Source: Undaria pinnatifida (Eukaryota; Sar; Phaeophyceae; Laminariales; Alariaceae). Taken from it: a DNA stretch of 64,000 bases. The stretch is taken from the NCBI GenBank assembly GCA_012845835.1, contig JABAKD010000012.1, positions 11,478,213-11,542,212 on the forward strand. Reading direction: 5' to 3'. Positions 38,550 through 49,685 of this stretch are shown here, one piece after another (position 1 is the first letter of the stretch; the number at the start of each line of letters is the position of its first letter). The position numbers and the translations under genes were made by a program. The notes beneath the pieces are model-generated. The model was not told the DNA's origin. It did not search any database and saw only the letters and a program-made list of their open reading frames with translations.

Positions 38550-41500
38550 GATGTTTTTTCTTGTTGTTCCTGGCTGTTGTTGTTGATCTCACACTAACGC
38601 GCATAATGTTACCGTTCCCCCACCAAATATGAACCGTTCTGGAAGATAAAAGCGCTACCCTGATCGTAGCACGCACACCTTAAACTCTTTTCGGTGTTGG
38701 CCCAAAACGGCGTTCCAGGTTTAAGGATCTCCACCACGGCGCTGGCGATGAGAAGAAGACAAGTGACGGCGACGCTGGCGAACTTCACGTTCCTGCGCCG
38801 ATCAAGCCAACTATCTCGGATTCCTTCGGAGTCTCAACGACCTCGGTAAGGATAGTCGATAGGCTTGAGGTTCCCGATTGAGTTGCGTTGCTGTGTACAC
38901 GGGTAATCACGTGTCGTGTGTTGGATAGATAGCCTTGCTAGGCTCGTTGATGTATATTTATGCCCCCCTGCTGGACGAGGCCTCTGACGCATCCGTTGGC
39001 GTGTGCAACTGGTTGTTGCACTCGTCCGATATGCGAATGGTTGCGTACGGTAGAGGTAGCCGCTTTTTTTTCGTGCCGTTCTAGTAAATTGAGGAGCTTG
39101 AAATCCGCACAAGCCGAACATTGCCGTAACTTCGAGATATCCTGAAGCTTCAAGCCGACCAACAATCCCACGGCCTCCGCAGGAAAGAACCACAAAAAAT
39201 ATAGATAGACACCACAGGATAGCCTTGATACCTCAACAAATGTCAAGATTGTAGGCATTGAGGTTTTTGTTGGAGAAGTATCGTCAAGCAGAAGCCCCTT
39301 CCGAAGAACGTACAGCCACCATCGCAGGGCAGGTCGAAGGTCAAGATGACCGCGGTGCATGTCTGCACTCACCGTCACCACATTGTTTGGAGGTGTTTGG
39401 CGCGCGTATCAGCCTTTCCGATTTTTTTGGACGCCGAGTTCCGCTATCGAAGCATGAGAACAGTATGGACTAGCTAACTGTGGGACTGCTCCCTATCTCC
39501 TCAACGCGTTGTCTGTATTGGTGCCTGCCCTCTTTCCCCATTCATCTCCATGCTACACACCACATGCATTTACACGGAAAAAACAGACCCGGCGTCTTCG
39601 CCGTGTTAAGGCTCTCAACACGAAGCCGGCAGACCCCGTGGGATTGAGGATTGGCCGCCCGGACATTGGCGCATACCTGGCGGGTACGTTCGCTACGAAG
39701 AAGGGCGCGCCTCAGGCTTCTCGCGGCGTGGACGAAAGCGGCATGGACACCACAATAGGCCGCGTCATGGACGTAAGTACTCCCAGTAGAGATATTGTGA
39801 AAACTCTCGTTCGACCCCTTCGAGAACGGGCACCAACCGTGTTGCGTGCAACTGACTACCAGAGTTTTTGGGGATTGTAGTGTCTAGGTGCACCTTTCTC
39901 GCCATGAGGTACATACATACTATAGGGGGTTTCTACCAATGTCGGCATTATGGTACGGCTTCCCCGGTAACGCACTCGTTGAATGCGCGTGCACGGGGAA
40001 CCGTGGGCTCGGTTAGTCAATTATTCAGGCTGATAATTTGTTCGGTGATGAAGCGGTCGAAGTCGGCATCGACATGTAGCTAAACGTGATATGCAATGAA
40101 CCGGCCTAGTGTACCGTACTTCTGTAGTTAAACGTAGTGCTCAATGAAGGACTTTACCGATTTCGACTGTTTTGTTTGTCGTCCGTGCTGAATGCCGCGC
40201 TTTTCACGATTCCAAACTCACCATTTTCGCCTGTTTCTTTGTATCGTCTGGTGTATGCGCGCAACCCCATCAGAGGTCGAAGCGTCTGGACTCCGAGCAG
40301 GCGATCTCGAAGGAAACTCTCATGAGGGCGGACGCGCAAGCCGTAGCAGCCTTACAGCAGAAACAGGGAAACGCTGGGGTTAGTATAAACGTGCACTATG
40401 TTGACGAATTCATGTTTTCCCTTACCGGTTGATGTACCAGCTAGACGTCCGAGTACAGCAAACACACCGAGGTCATCGATAAGGCAGCTTCGATTATCGT
40501 GTGCCCCATGACCCAAGGAGCGGTTGGGGAACATAGAAACACATATCATCTCCTATTCGATGGATTGGGACATCTACGACTTACCCAACGAACCTGACTT
40601 CGGCAAACGCAAACGCTATGCACACGGGTGTACTGCGTTCGAAACCGCTCTTGATACTGGTCGCGCATCGGGCTGCAGCAGGCCCGTTGGCTGCCTCCAG
40701 CTTCATCTAATGCCACAACCCTTCAAACTGTTATTGCACGGCGTACAGGTCAAGGGAACCGTAGCTGATGGAAATTCCAGCTCTTCCACGAGTCCGTGGC
40801 TCGTGCTCTATTGCGGTGCCAACCCCAAGGTCGAGGAGGTTAGTCGGGAACGAGATGTGTGGGGGTTGGGAGTGACGACTTAAATCCGACCGATTGTATT
40901 TAAGCCGAGAAGGACTTGTTGTTTGTTCACTGTTCCGTGTGCCGTGTGCCATGCGTACTCAAACAGGTAGGGTAGCCAAGGCAAAACTCGTAGTGTCGGT
41001 AGGGTGCCCAAGGGATACTTGGAGGCGTTGCGCTATAGGTTTCGTCGATCTGAGGCGATAGTTGGATACGATACGCCTCTTTGTAGCTGGAGACCGCGGG
41101 TCAACCGCAAGGGGGTCACGTTTGAGGCATTTCTTGACAGTGGCTCGGGGTTACTCGCGGGAGTGCCCCTTCCCTCCCTCTTCCTTTGTTGTCTTCAGCT
41201 TTCGTGCTGTTAAAAAAGCTCAATGTGCATTCGATTTTTTGGAATGATTAGCTACGGTGCGCCAAACAACCTCATGATTATTTTGTGAGGGAGATACAGA
41301 GCCACTCGTGCAAGTGCCCCAAAGACGCATGCCACGATAGAGGTACACCTGTTTTTGGCTTTTTTTTCTTGTTTTCCGAATGACGGGGCTTCTTAACACC
41401 AAACGTTGTCGGAAAAAATGGTCATTTTTTCGCATGATTCTCGTTGTGTACCTAGGCCGTGGGATCGTTTGTTCGGTATCGTAGTAGTCATACTTTTCTG

Positions 41501-42005
41501 AAACGTTTCGTTTGGGTTGAGAAGGACATGTCCTTGACCTCCAAAATTGAGAAACCTTTGCATGAAAACGAATGCTGCATTTCTATCATAGCAGGCGTTC
41601 AATCCTCGTAGTGAGGTAGTGAAAAAATGTGTACCCTCACTACTGTGGCGTTGGTCTGGCGTTAGGCGGGAGGAGTATGGAGGAGACAACCACCATGTTG
41701 GACGATACAAATAATATGCGTTTATCTTTTTATTGGACTCTCCTTGTATAAGTTGATCACGTCGTGAAGTCATCTGTGCCAAGAGTTCTTTTGAATGGAT
41801 ATTAACCTCATTTTTTGTGTCCGCGTATCCTCGGTTGCGTCTGTGCTACTGTTGCCCTTCCCTCCCCCCCCCCCCGGCCCCCGGCTACATAAATCCGCAA
41901 TTGTCGTGTTGGTCCTGCTGGAATATTCCATGGCGGAAGGCTATCGCCAACAAATGCGACGAGCTCAAAGTGGACTGGCAGAAGGAATACTTCGGAGCCT
42001 GGTAA
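30854..42005 (+). CDS. Ferric reductase / NADPH oxidase superfamily membrane flavocytochrome, multi-exon, 5' partial
   Basis: Exons (phase-matched unless in parentheses): 30854-30939, 31522-31706, 32259-32440, 32930-33075, 33636-33707, 34291-34420, 34958-35072, 35647-35701, 36398-36473, 36736-36831, (38041-38215), (38719-38845), (39255-39339), 39611-39772, (40274-40378), (40518 or 40781 to 40838), 41940-42005 (TAA stop). Introns are GT-AG. The product should carry electrons from cytosolic NADPH through FAD and membrane hemes to Fe(III) or O2. Seen: His-bearing helices (HAILHCARF), SEWHPFSI for FAD, CTGAGITPAVS for NADPH and a late YCGANPK box. No EF-hands are visible, so a metalloreductase-like role is an inference. 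Several introns hold repeats found elsewhere in the window. The N-terminus is not located; candidate exons lie at 27.7-28.2 kb. Confidence 0.85.
31522..33075 (+). other. Exons for the heme-binding transmembrane domain
   Basis: Three exons join in phase. 31522-31706 encodes a hydrophobic helix followed by SYLHHSWIGAVLDFEPTHD. 32259-32440 encodes LSLVAALEHAILHCARF and TGRSGLVGVLLMFPIVLP. 32930-33075 begins MTFENRKLMHLLFLPLIIA and ends before gtaagt. Paired histidines in the first two exons are placed as the heme ligands of ferric reductase-like domains. Confidence 0.85.
33636..34420 (+). other. Exons for the FAD-binding domain
   Basis: 33636-33707 gives PVFEAVGRGTMVTLDLP. 34291-34420 continues in phase with GYSFKAGSYIYVNSP and SEWHPFSI, then FYVEA before a gtgagt donor. 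HPFSI corresponds to the HPxTS-like flavin-binding motif. Phase choice is supported by codon completion across both junctions (CA+G, CT+G). Confidence 0.85.
33985..34160 (+). repeat. LIR family fragment inside a ferric-reductase intron
   Basis: gggagtcgccgacctatgcc, then gcgcgatcggagtgtcac and gcttgcaaacatgagtttc, match the distal two thirds of the arm unit. Confidence 0.8.
34958..36831 (+). other. Exons for the first part of the NADPH-binding domain
   Basis: 34958-35072 encodes VGDWTQDLFHLGL and PLWITAAQPSIMEKSIYYDN. 35647-35701 encodes VLVCTGAGITPAVSIIA, the nucleotide-binding glycine motif. 36398-36473 encodes RKNIHLLWVSRDGGMVALF. 36736-36831 encodes MVHLTGKQTEETKAAL. All junctions keep phase. 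Confidence 0.85.
36187..36312 (+). repeat. TEL family copy inside a ferric-reductase intron
   Basis: tttcaccccggtgacgtcat is followed by ggggcagtcatcggcatg and gggttagggctagagttagg, ending ttagttccat. Confidence 0.75.
37313..37583 (-). mobile_element. MITE-A copy inside a ferric-reductase intron, with 4-bp target duplication
   Basis: Termini gacccaggctacggtaggg and ccttaccgtgtagcctttgtc, flanked by actc at 37309-37312 and 37584-37587. Orientation is opposite to the copy at 23108. Confidence 0.9.
38041..39772 (+). other. Exons for a membrane insert and late NADPH-domain part (boundaries provisional)
   Basis: The 38.0-38.2 kb exon encodes TKVHLDGGPHDLGAF followed by a membrane helix (VTAIGIAILLFICLV), reminiscent of C-terminal helices in plant-type ferric reductases. 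38719-38845 can be read in two frames: acidic (GAGDEKKTSDGDAGELHVP) or basic. 39255-39339 gives FLLEKYRQAEAPSEE. 39611-39772 gives VGLRIGRPDIGAYLAG, the GRPD box that precedes the terminal YCG motif in this family. Confidence 0.6.
38513..38550. repeat. GTT triplet microsatellite in an intron
   Basis: About 12 uninterrupted gtt units. Confidence 0.95.
41085..41323 (-). mobile_element. MITE-A fragment in the last ferric-reductase intron
   Basis: cggggttactcgcgggagtg and gagatacagagccactcgtg match the two palindrome regions of MITE-A. The right terminus is cut off by the MITE-B that begins at 41324. Confidence 0.65.
41324..41600 (-). mobile_element. MITE-B copy in the last ferric-reductase intron
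   Basis: Left terminus gacgcatgccacgatagagg, right tctatcatagcaggcgttc, internal gtgtacctaggccgtggg. No clear target duplication. Confidence 0.7.
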
Positions 42006-45000
42006 AGCGCAGACGGCGACCAGGACCGACTGTCTGCTAGCAAGCACTTGCCGGGAACATCTTGCCGAAAAGCGAGCTGTAGCGTCAAATACCCAGATGA
42101 TGAAACATTAAAAACTTTGGCACTGCCACGATGGCCAGATATCGACACGCGGTAATGGTCCCTCTCCGGTATGTTCCAGCTCAAAAGACCGGCACCACAG
42201 TGTGGTTTATGATTAGCATGTGTCGAGCAATATCACCGGGGCACCATGGAGGAAAGCCGGCCTCACGCAACCGGTGCTGCACACGGGCTGCCACTGTATA
42301 GGACGCAGCTTCCGGAATGTTTCAGGGCAGCGGCGGCGTCTATAAGCATTGGTGGGGCAGCTGGGAGTGCTGCCGCGAAGGACCGGCGGTACGATGGACG
42401 CGCGACGTCGTCTGTAGCCCTCGTTGTCCAGCATCACCACAGCCTCCACGGTGGCGGAGGCAACCGTTTCAGCATCTTTCGATACCTCGTTGTAATTATA
42501 GGGTCAATGATCCCGTACCTGGGGCGATATTGATGATATTTATTGTCAGTTCCATTTACATGTTGCGGTTGATGTGTGCGCTGCAAGAGAGTTGATGTGT
42601 GGGCGGTGGTCGTCCGACGCAATGGTTTTGTTGTTGCTGTGAAAGTTGGTTTGTCACGTTTCTTATCGCCTATGCGACTTCAGCCCGTTTGGTGATTACT
42701 GCGGCCGCGTGGGAGATTTTGCGGTGTACGACGGATAACGTGTCCCGCACCAGGGCAGGAGAGGTGGTGTGTCCGTAACGCACTGTTGGCAGAATAGACA
42801 GGATAAAATTTTTCTGTAAAAGTAGCTCACTTGCAAACGCAGGGATCGGCCGGGCGTCGTTTTTGTTAGCTCTGTGCACTATTTTGAACGCTCTCATGAG
42901 TTTGACAGGGGGCAGCGTCATCATGGACAAAGGCATTGACTGTTGGCAGGCAGCACGAGACTTGTCCTCACATGTACAAGTAGTGCGTTTGAAAACGCAA
43001 GCCTCGGACGGGCCTATTTGATTAGTTATATATATTGCATCAAGGTGCTTTGTATATTTTCGAAAGGAGCCAGCGTTATCACGCACCCCATAAAAGATTA
43101 CCGTTAAGTTCTCATTGTCGGTAGGAACGAATTTTCTTAGTAATCGGCCATACCTACTCTTGTGCCATCGTAGCCCGGAGAGACGTGAAGCTCCAGGAAT
43201 CTGGGGCGAACGGCCGCCACCGTGAGACAATTTGTCGACCGAAGCAGTTGTACCGTAGTACATTTTATCCGCACCCGCTATTGTACCCGTCGCTAATGCA
43301 GTTGGAACGCCCTGGGTTATACTGTTTTGCGTCACTTTGTATCTTTGTGTGTTCCCACGGCGTCAACACCGTGTACATACCTGCAGGTGCCGTGGTATAT
43401 TTTTACGTGCATGCGGTGAACTGTTGCGGAGGTAATTTATTGTTTTGTGAACGGAGTGTTGTGGATCAACGTTGTTGCGTGTGTCGTACGAAACTGCACG
43501 CGTCAGCCCTTGTAACGTTGAAGTTTGCTTGGCCGTCTCTGTACGAGAGGGTCGGTGGTCGTTTCCAATGTGTGTGCGCTTCCGCATCCAGTTGTACGGC
43601 ACCGACATGGCTTGAGGCCTGTGTGAGTTCCCCTATTTCGCTCTTTGCTGACCTCGTACCAGCGGAGTATTTCTAAGCCTGTCATTGTGATTTGGCGTTT
43701 GTTGCGTCCTTTGTAGGACAGTGGCCTCTCCACGCCCCTCAAGGGGATGGATTGCCTATAACAATGGAGCTCTGGTGATCTCGGAGAGACGTAACTCTGA
43801 TCGGTAACCTAACGCCCCCAATCTGTTGTGGTTTGTTGTGAAAGAGAGGTGGGGTGTGCATGTTCATATTCTGGATGCGTTGGGACAGTTGACCTCGATG
43901 GTAGTAGTATGGCATTGTTTGGGTTCCGTATGAATGGTGATGCCAAACGGGTGCAGCACGGGACGGTGCTGGCAGAGTGAAACACAAATAACTAGCACAC
44001 AGTGATGGACCGCCAGGTTTGGCAACCTCGCTGCTGCAGAGGATGGAGAACAGTTGCTTCGCCAGACACTTCATGGAGTTCTCATCGTTATATGGCGTGC
44101 GAACCGGAGTGTTATCAACCTCTTTGAGTAGCCCGACGCCCCACGAGCATCAAATTCGCTGAAACGTCAATGCCCTGCAAAACACGGTAGCAACTGGCAG
44201 ATCATCCTTACGTTTGCAGAGAAAATCTATACCCGTGTAAGGAACGCTTGGAGGCGGACGCATTCAGCCCGCGAAATGAAAGACGGTGAAACATACACTC
44301 AGGCGTCAACTTTGGGTAAAACTTTCGTCGGACAAGTGCGTTGCTTAGCTACTACGTGACCACTGCGACTAAATGAACACCGCGCCTATGCGTGGGCGTG
44401 GCATCCTTCACAAGCCCAGTAACCCCAACGATGCCGACATCGACCTCAATGCCTGGACTATCGGCGGTCACAATTCCCTGTTGGTTGAGGCTTGGTTCTG
44501 CTTGTACGTCTGTGGACCTAGATGCTGTCATGAGCGAATAGTCAAGCCCGTGTACAACCGCCTCATCACGCCAACGCAAGCTTTTCCACCGTGCCCTCCA
44601 GCGCCCCTCTTTCCCGCCATGAGGGTTCAAGACATTTCTCGTCAAATTCCGTCACACAAGCAAAGCTGAAAAACGTGTTGCCTAGCCGCACCTCCCACCA
44701 CCACCGCCTCGTGCAAAATAAGCCACACACATCCGTGTGCATCATAATTCATACCCTGTCCACCGTAACCTGGCAGGGACAATATCCCGGGTGTTGCCCG
44801 GATTGTGGAAGGACGGACATGTCCTACGGTAGAAGAGGTAGCCTTTTTTTATCCAAAACATTCAAGGCTGAACAGACCCCTCAACCAAATAGTAAAATTC
44901 ACTCTACATTTAAACTTTTGGGATCCGACGTGTGTTTTGGTCTCGGCAAGACGCGTGCTACGACGGAGGAAGAAAAAAGAAAAAGAAAAAAACAGCTGCT

Positions 45001-45165
45001 GGAGTTGGCCCCTTTCCGGTCATAGTTTGTGGGAGGGAGTGGCCTGGCTCCTGAAACCGAAGTCGTCCAAAGTCCAATCCTGTTTTACTATACTACAGCT
45101 CCTCTTGTCTTCTTTAACTAGGCGACGGGGGTTGTTTATCGCGTCGACCTGTCAGTTTATTACTA
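42006..45165. other. Downstream stretch without a recognisable gene
   Basis: Longest frames (for example 42670-43335 on the minus strand, 43185-43676 and 44373-44669 on the plus strand) carry no domain I recognise and no consistent exon pattern. A MITE-B-like terminus (gacgcgtgctacgacgg) lies alone at about 44950. Confidence 0.4.
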
Positions 45166-45436
45166 GATACGTTCTCTACGATAGAGGAAGACCTTTTGTT
45201 TTTGGCTATTTTGGATTCTGCACAACGGCGCTCCTTAACCCTCAAATCGTGGGAAATTGCTCAATTTTTTGCGCGGAATTTTCGTTGTCTGTCTAGGCCT
45301 TGGGAGTTGTCATTCTATGTCATGTTGCAGTTTATTTCTTTGCCCAAAACTGTCTTTGGGAGAGTAGAGGTTTTAAGCTCCCAAACTGAGGAACCCCAGA
45401 ACGAAAAAGTGGCGCACCTCTATCGTAGCACGCGTC
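45166..45436 (-). mobile_element. MITE-B copy
   Basis: Left end ctctacgatagaggaag; right end cctctatcgtagcacgcgtc; internal ctgtctaggccttgggag. 271 bp. Confidence 0.75.
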
Positions 45437-45439
45437 TAA

Positions 45440-46611
45440 AGCTGGTTTTCTTGGCGACGTGGTGATGTCTGGAGCTCCTAACGTGAGGGTAGTATGCAAC
45501 ACTACAGTGCACACCTCCACCACAGGTTGTGTCTGTGCTTTTGTGCTAGTAGGCATAGCTACTGCAGCGCGCTTTGCTGAGATTCTTTGTATCAAAGTAT
45601 TCAGGTGTCGGGTGAGGTGTGGAGCTCGTCATGCCGCGAGCCTCCAAACGCTTTGGTGTTGCTCCTACTGCTGCTGCTGCTCGGGTCCATGGTGCATGGG
45701 GCTCTTCGCCCCCGGTGATGCTGCGACTGCAGCTGACAGAACCAGCGGCAACGTGGGGGGCAATCACAGACGCGGCCACAACGATGCACCAGCTCGTTTG
45801 TTAGGCTGGAAGGCCAATACAAGACAGTTTCGGACTGGACCATTTACTCGTTCAGCGTTTTATAATTATACGTAGCTTGTCAACGTTATGAGACGAATTG
45901 CTCCGTTCTCACTCCTGCTCGAGGGAGCAGCAAAGCAGTTGCCCATAAACACCAACTAACTGCTGCCCATATACTTCCATAACTGCTTTCAAGGTTTCGT
46001 TCAGTTGCAGGTCTGGGAGTGAGAAACGGCTGCTAATTGTTTAGAGCCATATTGCAAAGTCTGTAAAAATCAACCTTCAGCCCGAACCTAGCACATCCCA
46101 TATTGATAGTCCATCCTATGCCATAGATGTTTTAGGAATGGAGACGGTGAACCGAAGTTGACGGAAACGACGCGAAGATATTATCGGTCGGGGTCTTCAG
46201 GTTGTGCACCGTCGACCATCAAGTCCGATTTTCATAGTCCCCATGTCGTTTGATACAACTTTAACCTCGATCACAATGTTTTCTGTGCATATTTCCCTCC
46301 CTTTTCCAGCATATTTTCCCGTTTTATTATTATTACCAAACCCAATTATTATGTTTCCATCGTTTCCATCAAGAAAGTCTGCGACATTTTTCTTCCGTCG
46401 TCGCTGCATTTCGTGAACGAGACTTGCTCCCTGTACTCACTCCGTTCCTCCGCGACACACACGAGGATAATTTCCCGCCGCGGAACATCGTCCGTTCCCG
46501 CGGCCCGAAAACAAAACAAACGGTTGTCCACAAAAACACGATTACTGCCCTACGCCCCGCGGTGGATCATTCTTCACATATTCGACAAGATCTAGTGGCT
46601 GGAGGCGTTCC
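45440..46611. other. No recognisable gene
   Basis: The frames here (longest 138 codons) show no family resemblance. Confidence 0.4.
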
Positions 46612-46858
46612 ACGGTAGGAGAGGCTGACCGGATATTTCTGGGGTTGGTTCCTCAGTTTAGAAGTTTAAGACATGTCCTTCTTAACCCAAACCGCCCTCC
46701 TTTAGATAAAACATCCAATGGCCTCAAAGATACACCACGATATTCACGACACAAAAATGGACTATTTTCAACGAATTTGGACTAAGAAGTTCCCCCCCCG
46801 TGACTCAGAAAATGAAGAAATGAACAACACGTGCCACCTCTAAAACGTAGCACGTGTC
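46612..46858 (-). mobile_element. MITE-B copy with 4-bp target duplication
   Basis: Termini gaggcgttccacggtaggag and ctaaaacgtagcacgtgtc, flanked by gctg at 46608-46611 and 46859-46862. 247 bp. Confidence 0.75.
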
Positions 46859-46862
46859 GCTG

Positions 46863-47690
46863 GGGAACACTGCATACGAGACGTCTATGGTCCTATCCAT
46901 GTCTTGATTGATTGAGTTTTATTAGTTTAGGGCTAGGCTATAAAAGGATTGGGGTTGGTAATGTTTCACGTGTGTGTATGTGAACCATTGTGTAGAGAAG
47001 TTTATAATATATATGTATGTGGTAAAAATGTATCCTCCATCCCTTTCACGGTAGAATGTTATTCCCATGCCCTTTATTTAGGTATACATGAAATGACATA
47101 TTGAGGTATTACAAATCTGGAATATATTTACCTTTCTTTGAGCGTTTGGCCATCTCTTGCCGCCACGAACGCATTATTCACCGCCGTAGATTACATCTCC
47201 GTTTTCCAGGCGAATACGTAAATACGCCGCTACTTCCCGCATAAACATTCCTCCGCGATAAACCTATTTGCGCGCTTCCCACCAATAAATGTTTTCCTGC
47301 TGCCAATTGAACCCCCCTGCCACCCAGAAAGGAATATCACACCTACTTTCGACCTCCCACATCCCTTTTCGTCTATAGCTGCCACTTGAAAGTTACCGTC
47401 CCCACCACGCCCCACCCTGTAGCCCCCCCCCACGCCCCGGCAAAGTACCTGAGTGCATAACCGTCGCGTCCCCTTAAGAATGTTTTCGGTGAGGTCAACC
47501 TGAGCGGAAGCGAATTCGACACTTCAGTCCACTTTATTTGCTTATGACATACCGTGCTTTCAATCGCCCCCTGTCTTGTTGTGCAAACGAAATGCTAACA
47601 AGAACAACAGCAGTGCGACATCATCACATTTGATTTTTGTATGGAATATTAACACTTTTGTCGGTGAGGCATAGAAGATTCAGTCGTCGT
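46863..47690. other. No recognisable gene
   Basis: AT-rich with C-runs near 47425-47435; no frame above 70 codons looks real. Confidence 0.45.
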
Positions 47691-47693
47691 GAG

Positions 47694-48071
47694 GACGCGT
47701 GCTACAATATTAGAGGTACAGTAGCGGCTACGGTTTAAGAGAACCTTTTCAAGAAAAAGTATGGATTGGAGAGAGAGGAATTGGCTTGTACCGACCCTCT
47801 CTTAAACCGTCGACGCTACTGTATCAGTTTTCGTCGAAAATTACTTCTGAGTGACGGGGTCACTTATCCCCAACTCGTCAACTCGTCAAAATAGTTATAT
47901 ATTTAAATGATTCTTGCTGTATACCTAGGCCATGAGAGTTGTCAGCCGGTCTAGCACTTTCATTTTTCCCTTCATCTTTCTTTTTTTTGGAGAGGTCTTA
48001 TTATTCAGCTCCAATATTGGGGAAACCCAGAAAAAAAAAAGAAGTGCACCTCTATCGTCGTAGCACGCGCC
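47694..48071 (-). mobile_element. MITE-B copy enlarged by a nested mariner-like MITE
   Basis: Left end gacgcgtgctacaatattag, right end cctctatcgtcgtagcacgc. 378 bp total; subtracting the nested 103-bp element and its TA leaves about 273 bp, the family size. Confidence 0.75.
47719..47821. mobile_element. Mariner-like MITE, 103 bp
   Basis: It starts CAGTAGCGGCTACGGTTTAA and ends with its imperfect inverse (ttaaaccgtcgacgctactg). It is flanked by TA on both sides (47717-47718, 47822-47823). CAGT ends with TA duplication are the hallmark of Tc1/mariner-type elements. Confidence 0.75.
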
Positions 48072-48830
48072 AACCATTGATGGATCCTGAAACCAATGAG
48101 TGCACCAAGGAAGGGGCACCCCCTACATACCGTACTGTATTAGTCTTTTGGTCGGCCCGCATGTATTGCACGAAACAATCATTTCCTTGCGGAAAAAAAA
48201 ACAAGAGGGACGGACATTCGGACGATGTTGGGATAGAAAAGAAGCGCCGTCACTCAGTAAAATGTTTGGTCAGAACGTGCTGCCATGCCTCCAAATCGTA
48301 GAGCACGTGTCACCGTATGGCTTTGGCATGACTTGGTTTATTGGGACAATAATCTAGAGGAACCAAGCGCACGCGGCCAAAAGATTAATGTATGCAGGCC
48401 AGCAAACCACTTAAATATTTGCAGCAAGCAGAAAAATGTCAAAAACAGAAAACATAAAATAGATAACGATTGTCCATAACGACTAATACATTCGTAGTAC
48501 GCAATGGGTGTTACCTGCTTATTTTGTGTATGCTAGATATATGCTAGCTATACACAACCATCACTCTGAAATTTTCTTGGGCGACACGTGTTACCGTTAC
48601 CGGTTGTAGTACCTCAAAATCGTAGCACCAGTCAGGGCATGACATGTGCATTCCTGTACGCAGTTAGTGTGGGAGTACTATACAAAGAGCAAACGAGCAC
48701 GCGTATCAAACAACAATACTCTGGAATGCTGTATTGATATTGGCATATTAGATAACTAAGAATACTGCGTACATTCGTACTCCTCCCGATATTAAAGCGG
48801 GGGAAGAAAAACATAACAAACCACCTACCA
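48072..48830. other. No recognisable gene
   Basis: A frame 47939-48301 runs out of the MITE and is not considered real. MITE-B-like right-end fragments (ctccaaatcgtagagcacgt, cctcaaaatcgtagcacc) occur near 48290 and 48615. Confidence 0.4.
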
Positions 48831-48837
48831 TACATAT

Positions 48838-49685
48838 CCAACGCCTGTATCTCTGTCTTAGAATTGGCGACCTCAGAGCCCCACAGCGACACGGTAAAAA
48901 TCATGGACGTGAAATCGTACATTTGAGAGAATAATAAGTTGAAAAGGAAGCACAGGCAGACCTGATAAAATTGCGATAAACCACACCGCCGACCCTCCTG
49001 AGACGACCTCTACGAAACACAGTACCATATACCTAACGAAGTAAAATCACCCTCGCGATCAATAGTGATGGCATCGCATATATATGACATCACATACCCA
49101 ACTCGCCTGATGTATTTGTAGGACGTATCTCTGACTTAAAATTGACGACCGCAGAGCCCCACATCGACAAGGTAAAATCATGGGCGTGAAATCGTACATT
49201 CATTTGAGACAAAAAAAAATTGGAAAAGGAAGCACAGGCAGATGTGTTAAAATTGCGGTAAACAACCTTACCAACCCATTACGTAGGGTATTTCGTACAT
49301 ACCGTCTGCATGATCGCCTCCCAACCTATGCCAAGCGAAGTATGACTAACGAGGTAACGTAATTGAGCGCGTGTATACCAAGTATGACTAACGAGGTAAC
49401 GTAATTGAGCACATGTATACCAAGCGTTCCTTTAAAACTGACGATTCGCATCCCTCCCTCTAATGCTCATTGGCGGAGACAGCAGTACATGGCCACATAC
49501 ATCACCTCGCATGCTGTATTTGGCAATACGTATCTCTTTCGTATAATTGGCGATGTCAGGAAATAATGGTAACTGTATGATGATGGTGACAAACAGTGCA
49601 TGACCACATCACCTCGCCTGTTGTATTTGACATTACGTATCTCTTTCGTATAATTAGCGATGTCAGAAAAAAATGGTAAATACAA
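48838..49685. repeat. Set of local duplications
   Basis: A unit of about 140 bp (gcagagccccac, gtgaaatcgtacatt, ggaagcacaggcaga) occurs at 48840-48985 and 49120-49268. A 42-bp unit (agtatgactaacgaggtaac) is repeated exactly in tandem at 49339-49380 and 49381-49422 apart from two bases. A block with cgtatctctttcgtataatt occurs at about 49529 and 49636. All share a cgtatctct-like core. Confidence 0.75.

Larger units (their letters stand above)
40274..42005 (+). other. 3' exons: terminal YCG motif and C-terminus
   Basis: 40274-40378 (possible exon, SEQAISKETLMRADAQAV). The exon ending at 40838 contains WLVLYCGANPKVEE before gttagt. The last exon 41940-42005 reads AIANKCDELKVDWQKEYFGA then W and TAA, the usual aromatic C-terminus of the superfamily. 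The final intron holds a poly-C tract and two MITE fragments. Confidence 0.8.

Noticed and set aside
40518-40780. Extended exon upstream of the YCG motif
   Set aside because: The frame is open and in phase, but it would add about 85 residues not expected in the family; left as an alternative start of that exon.
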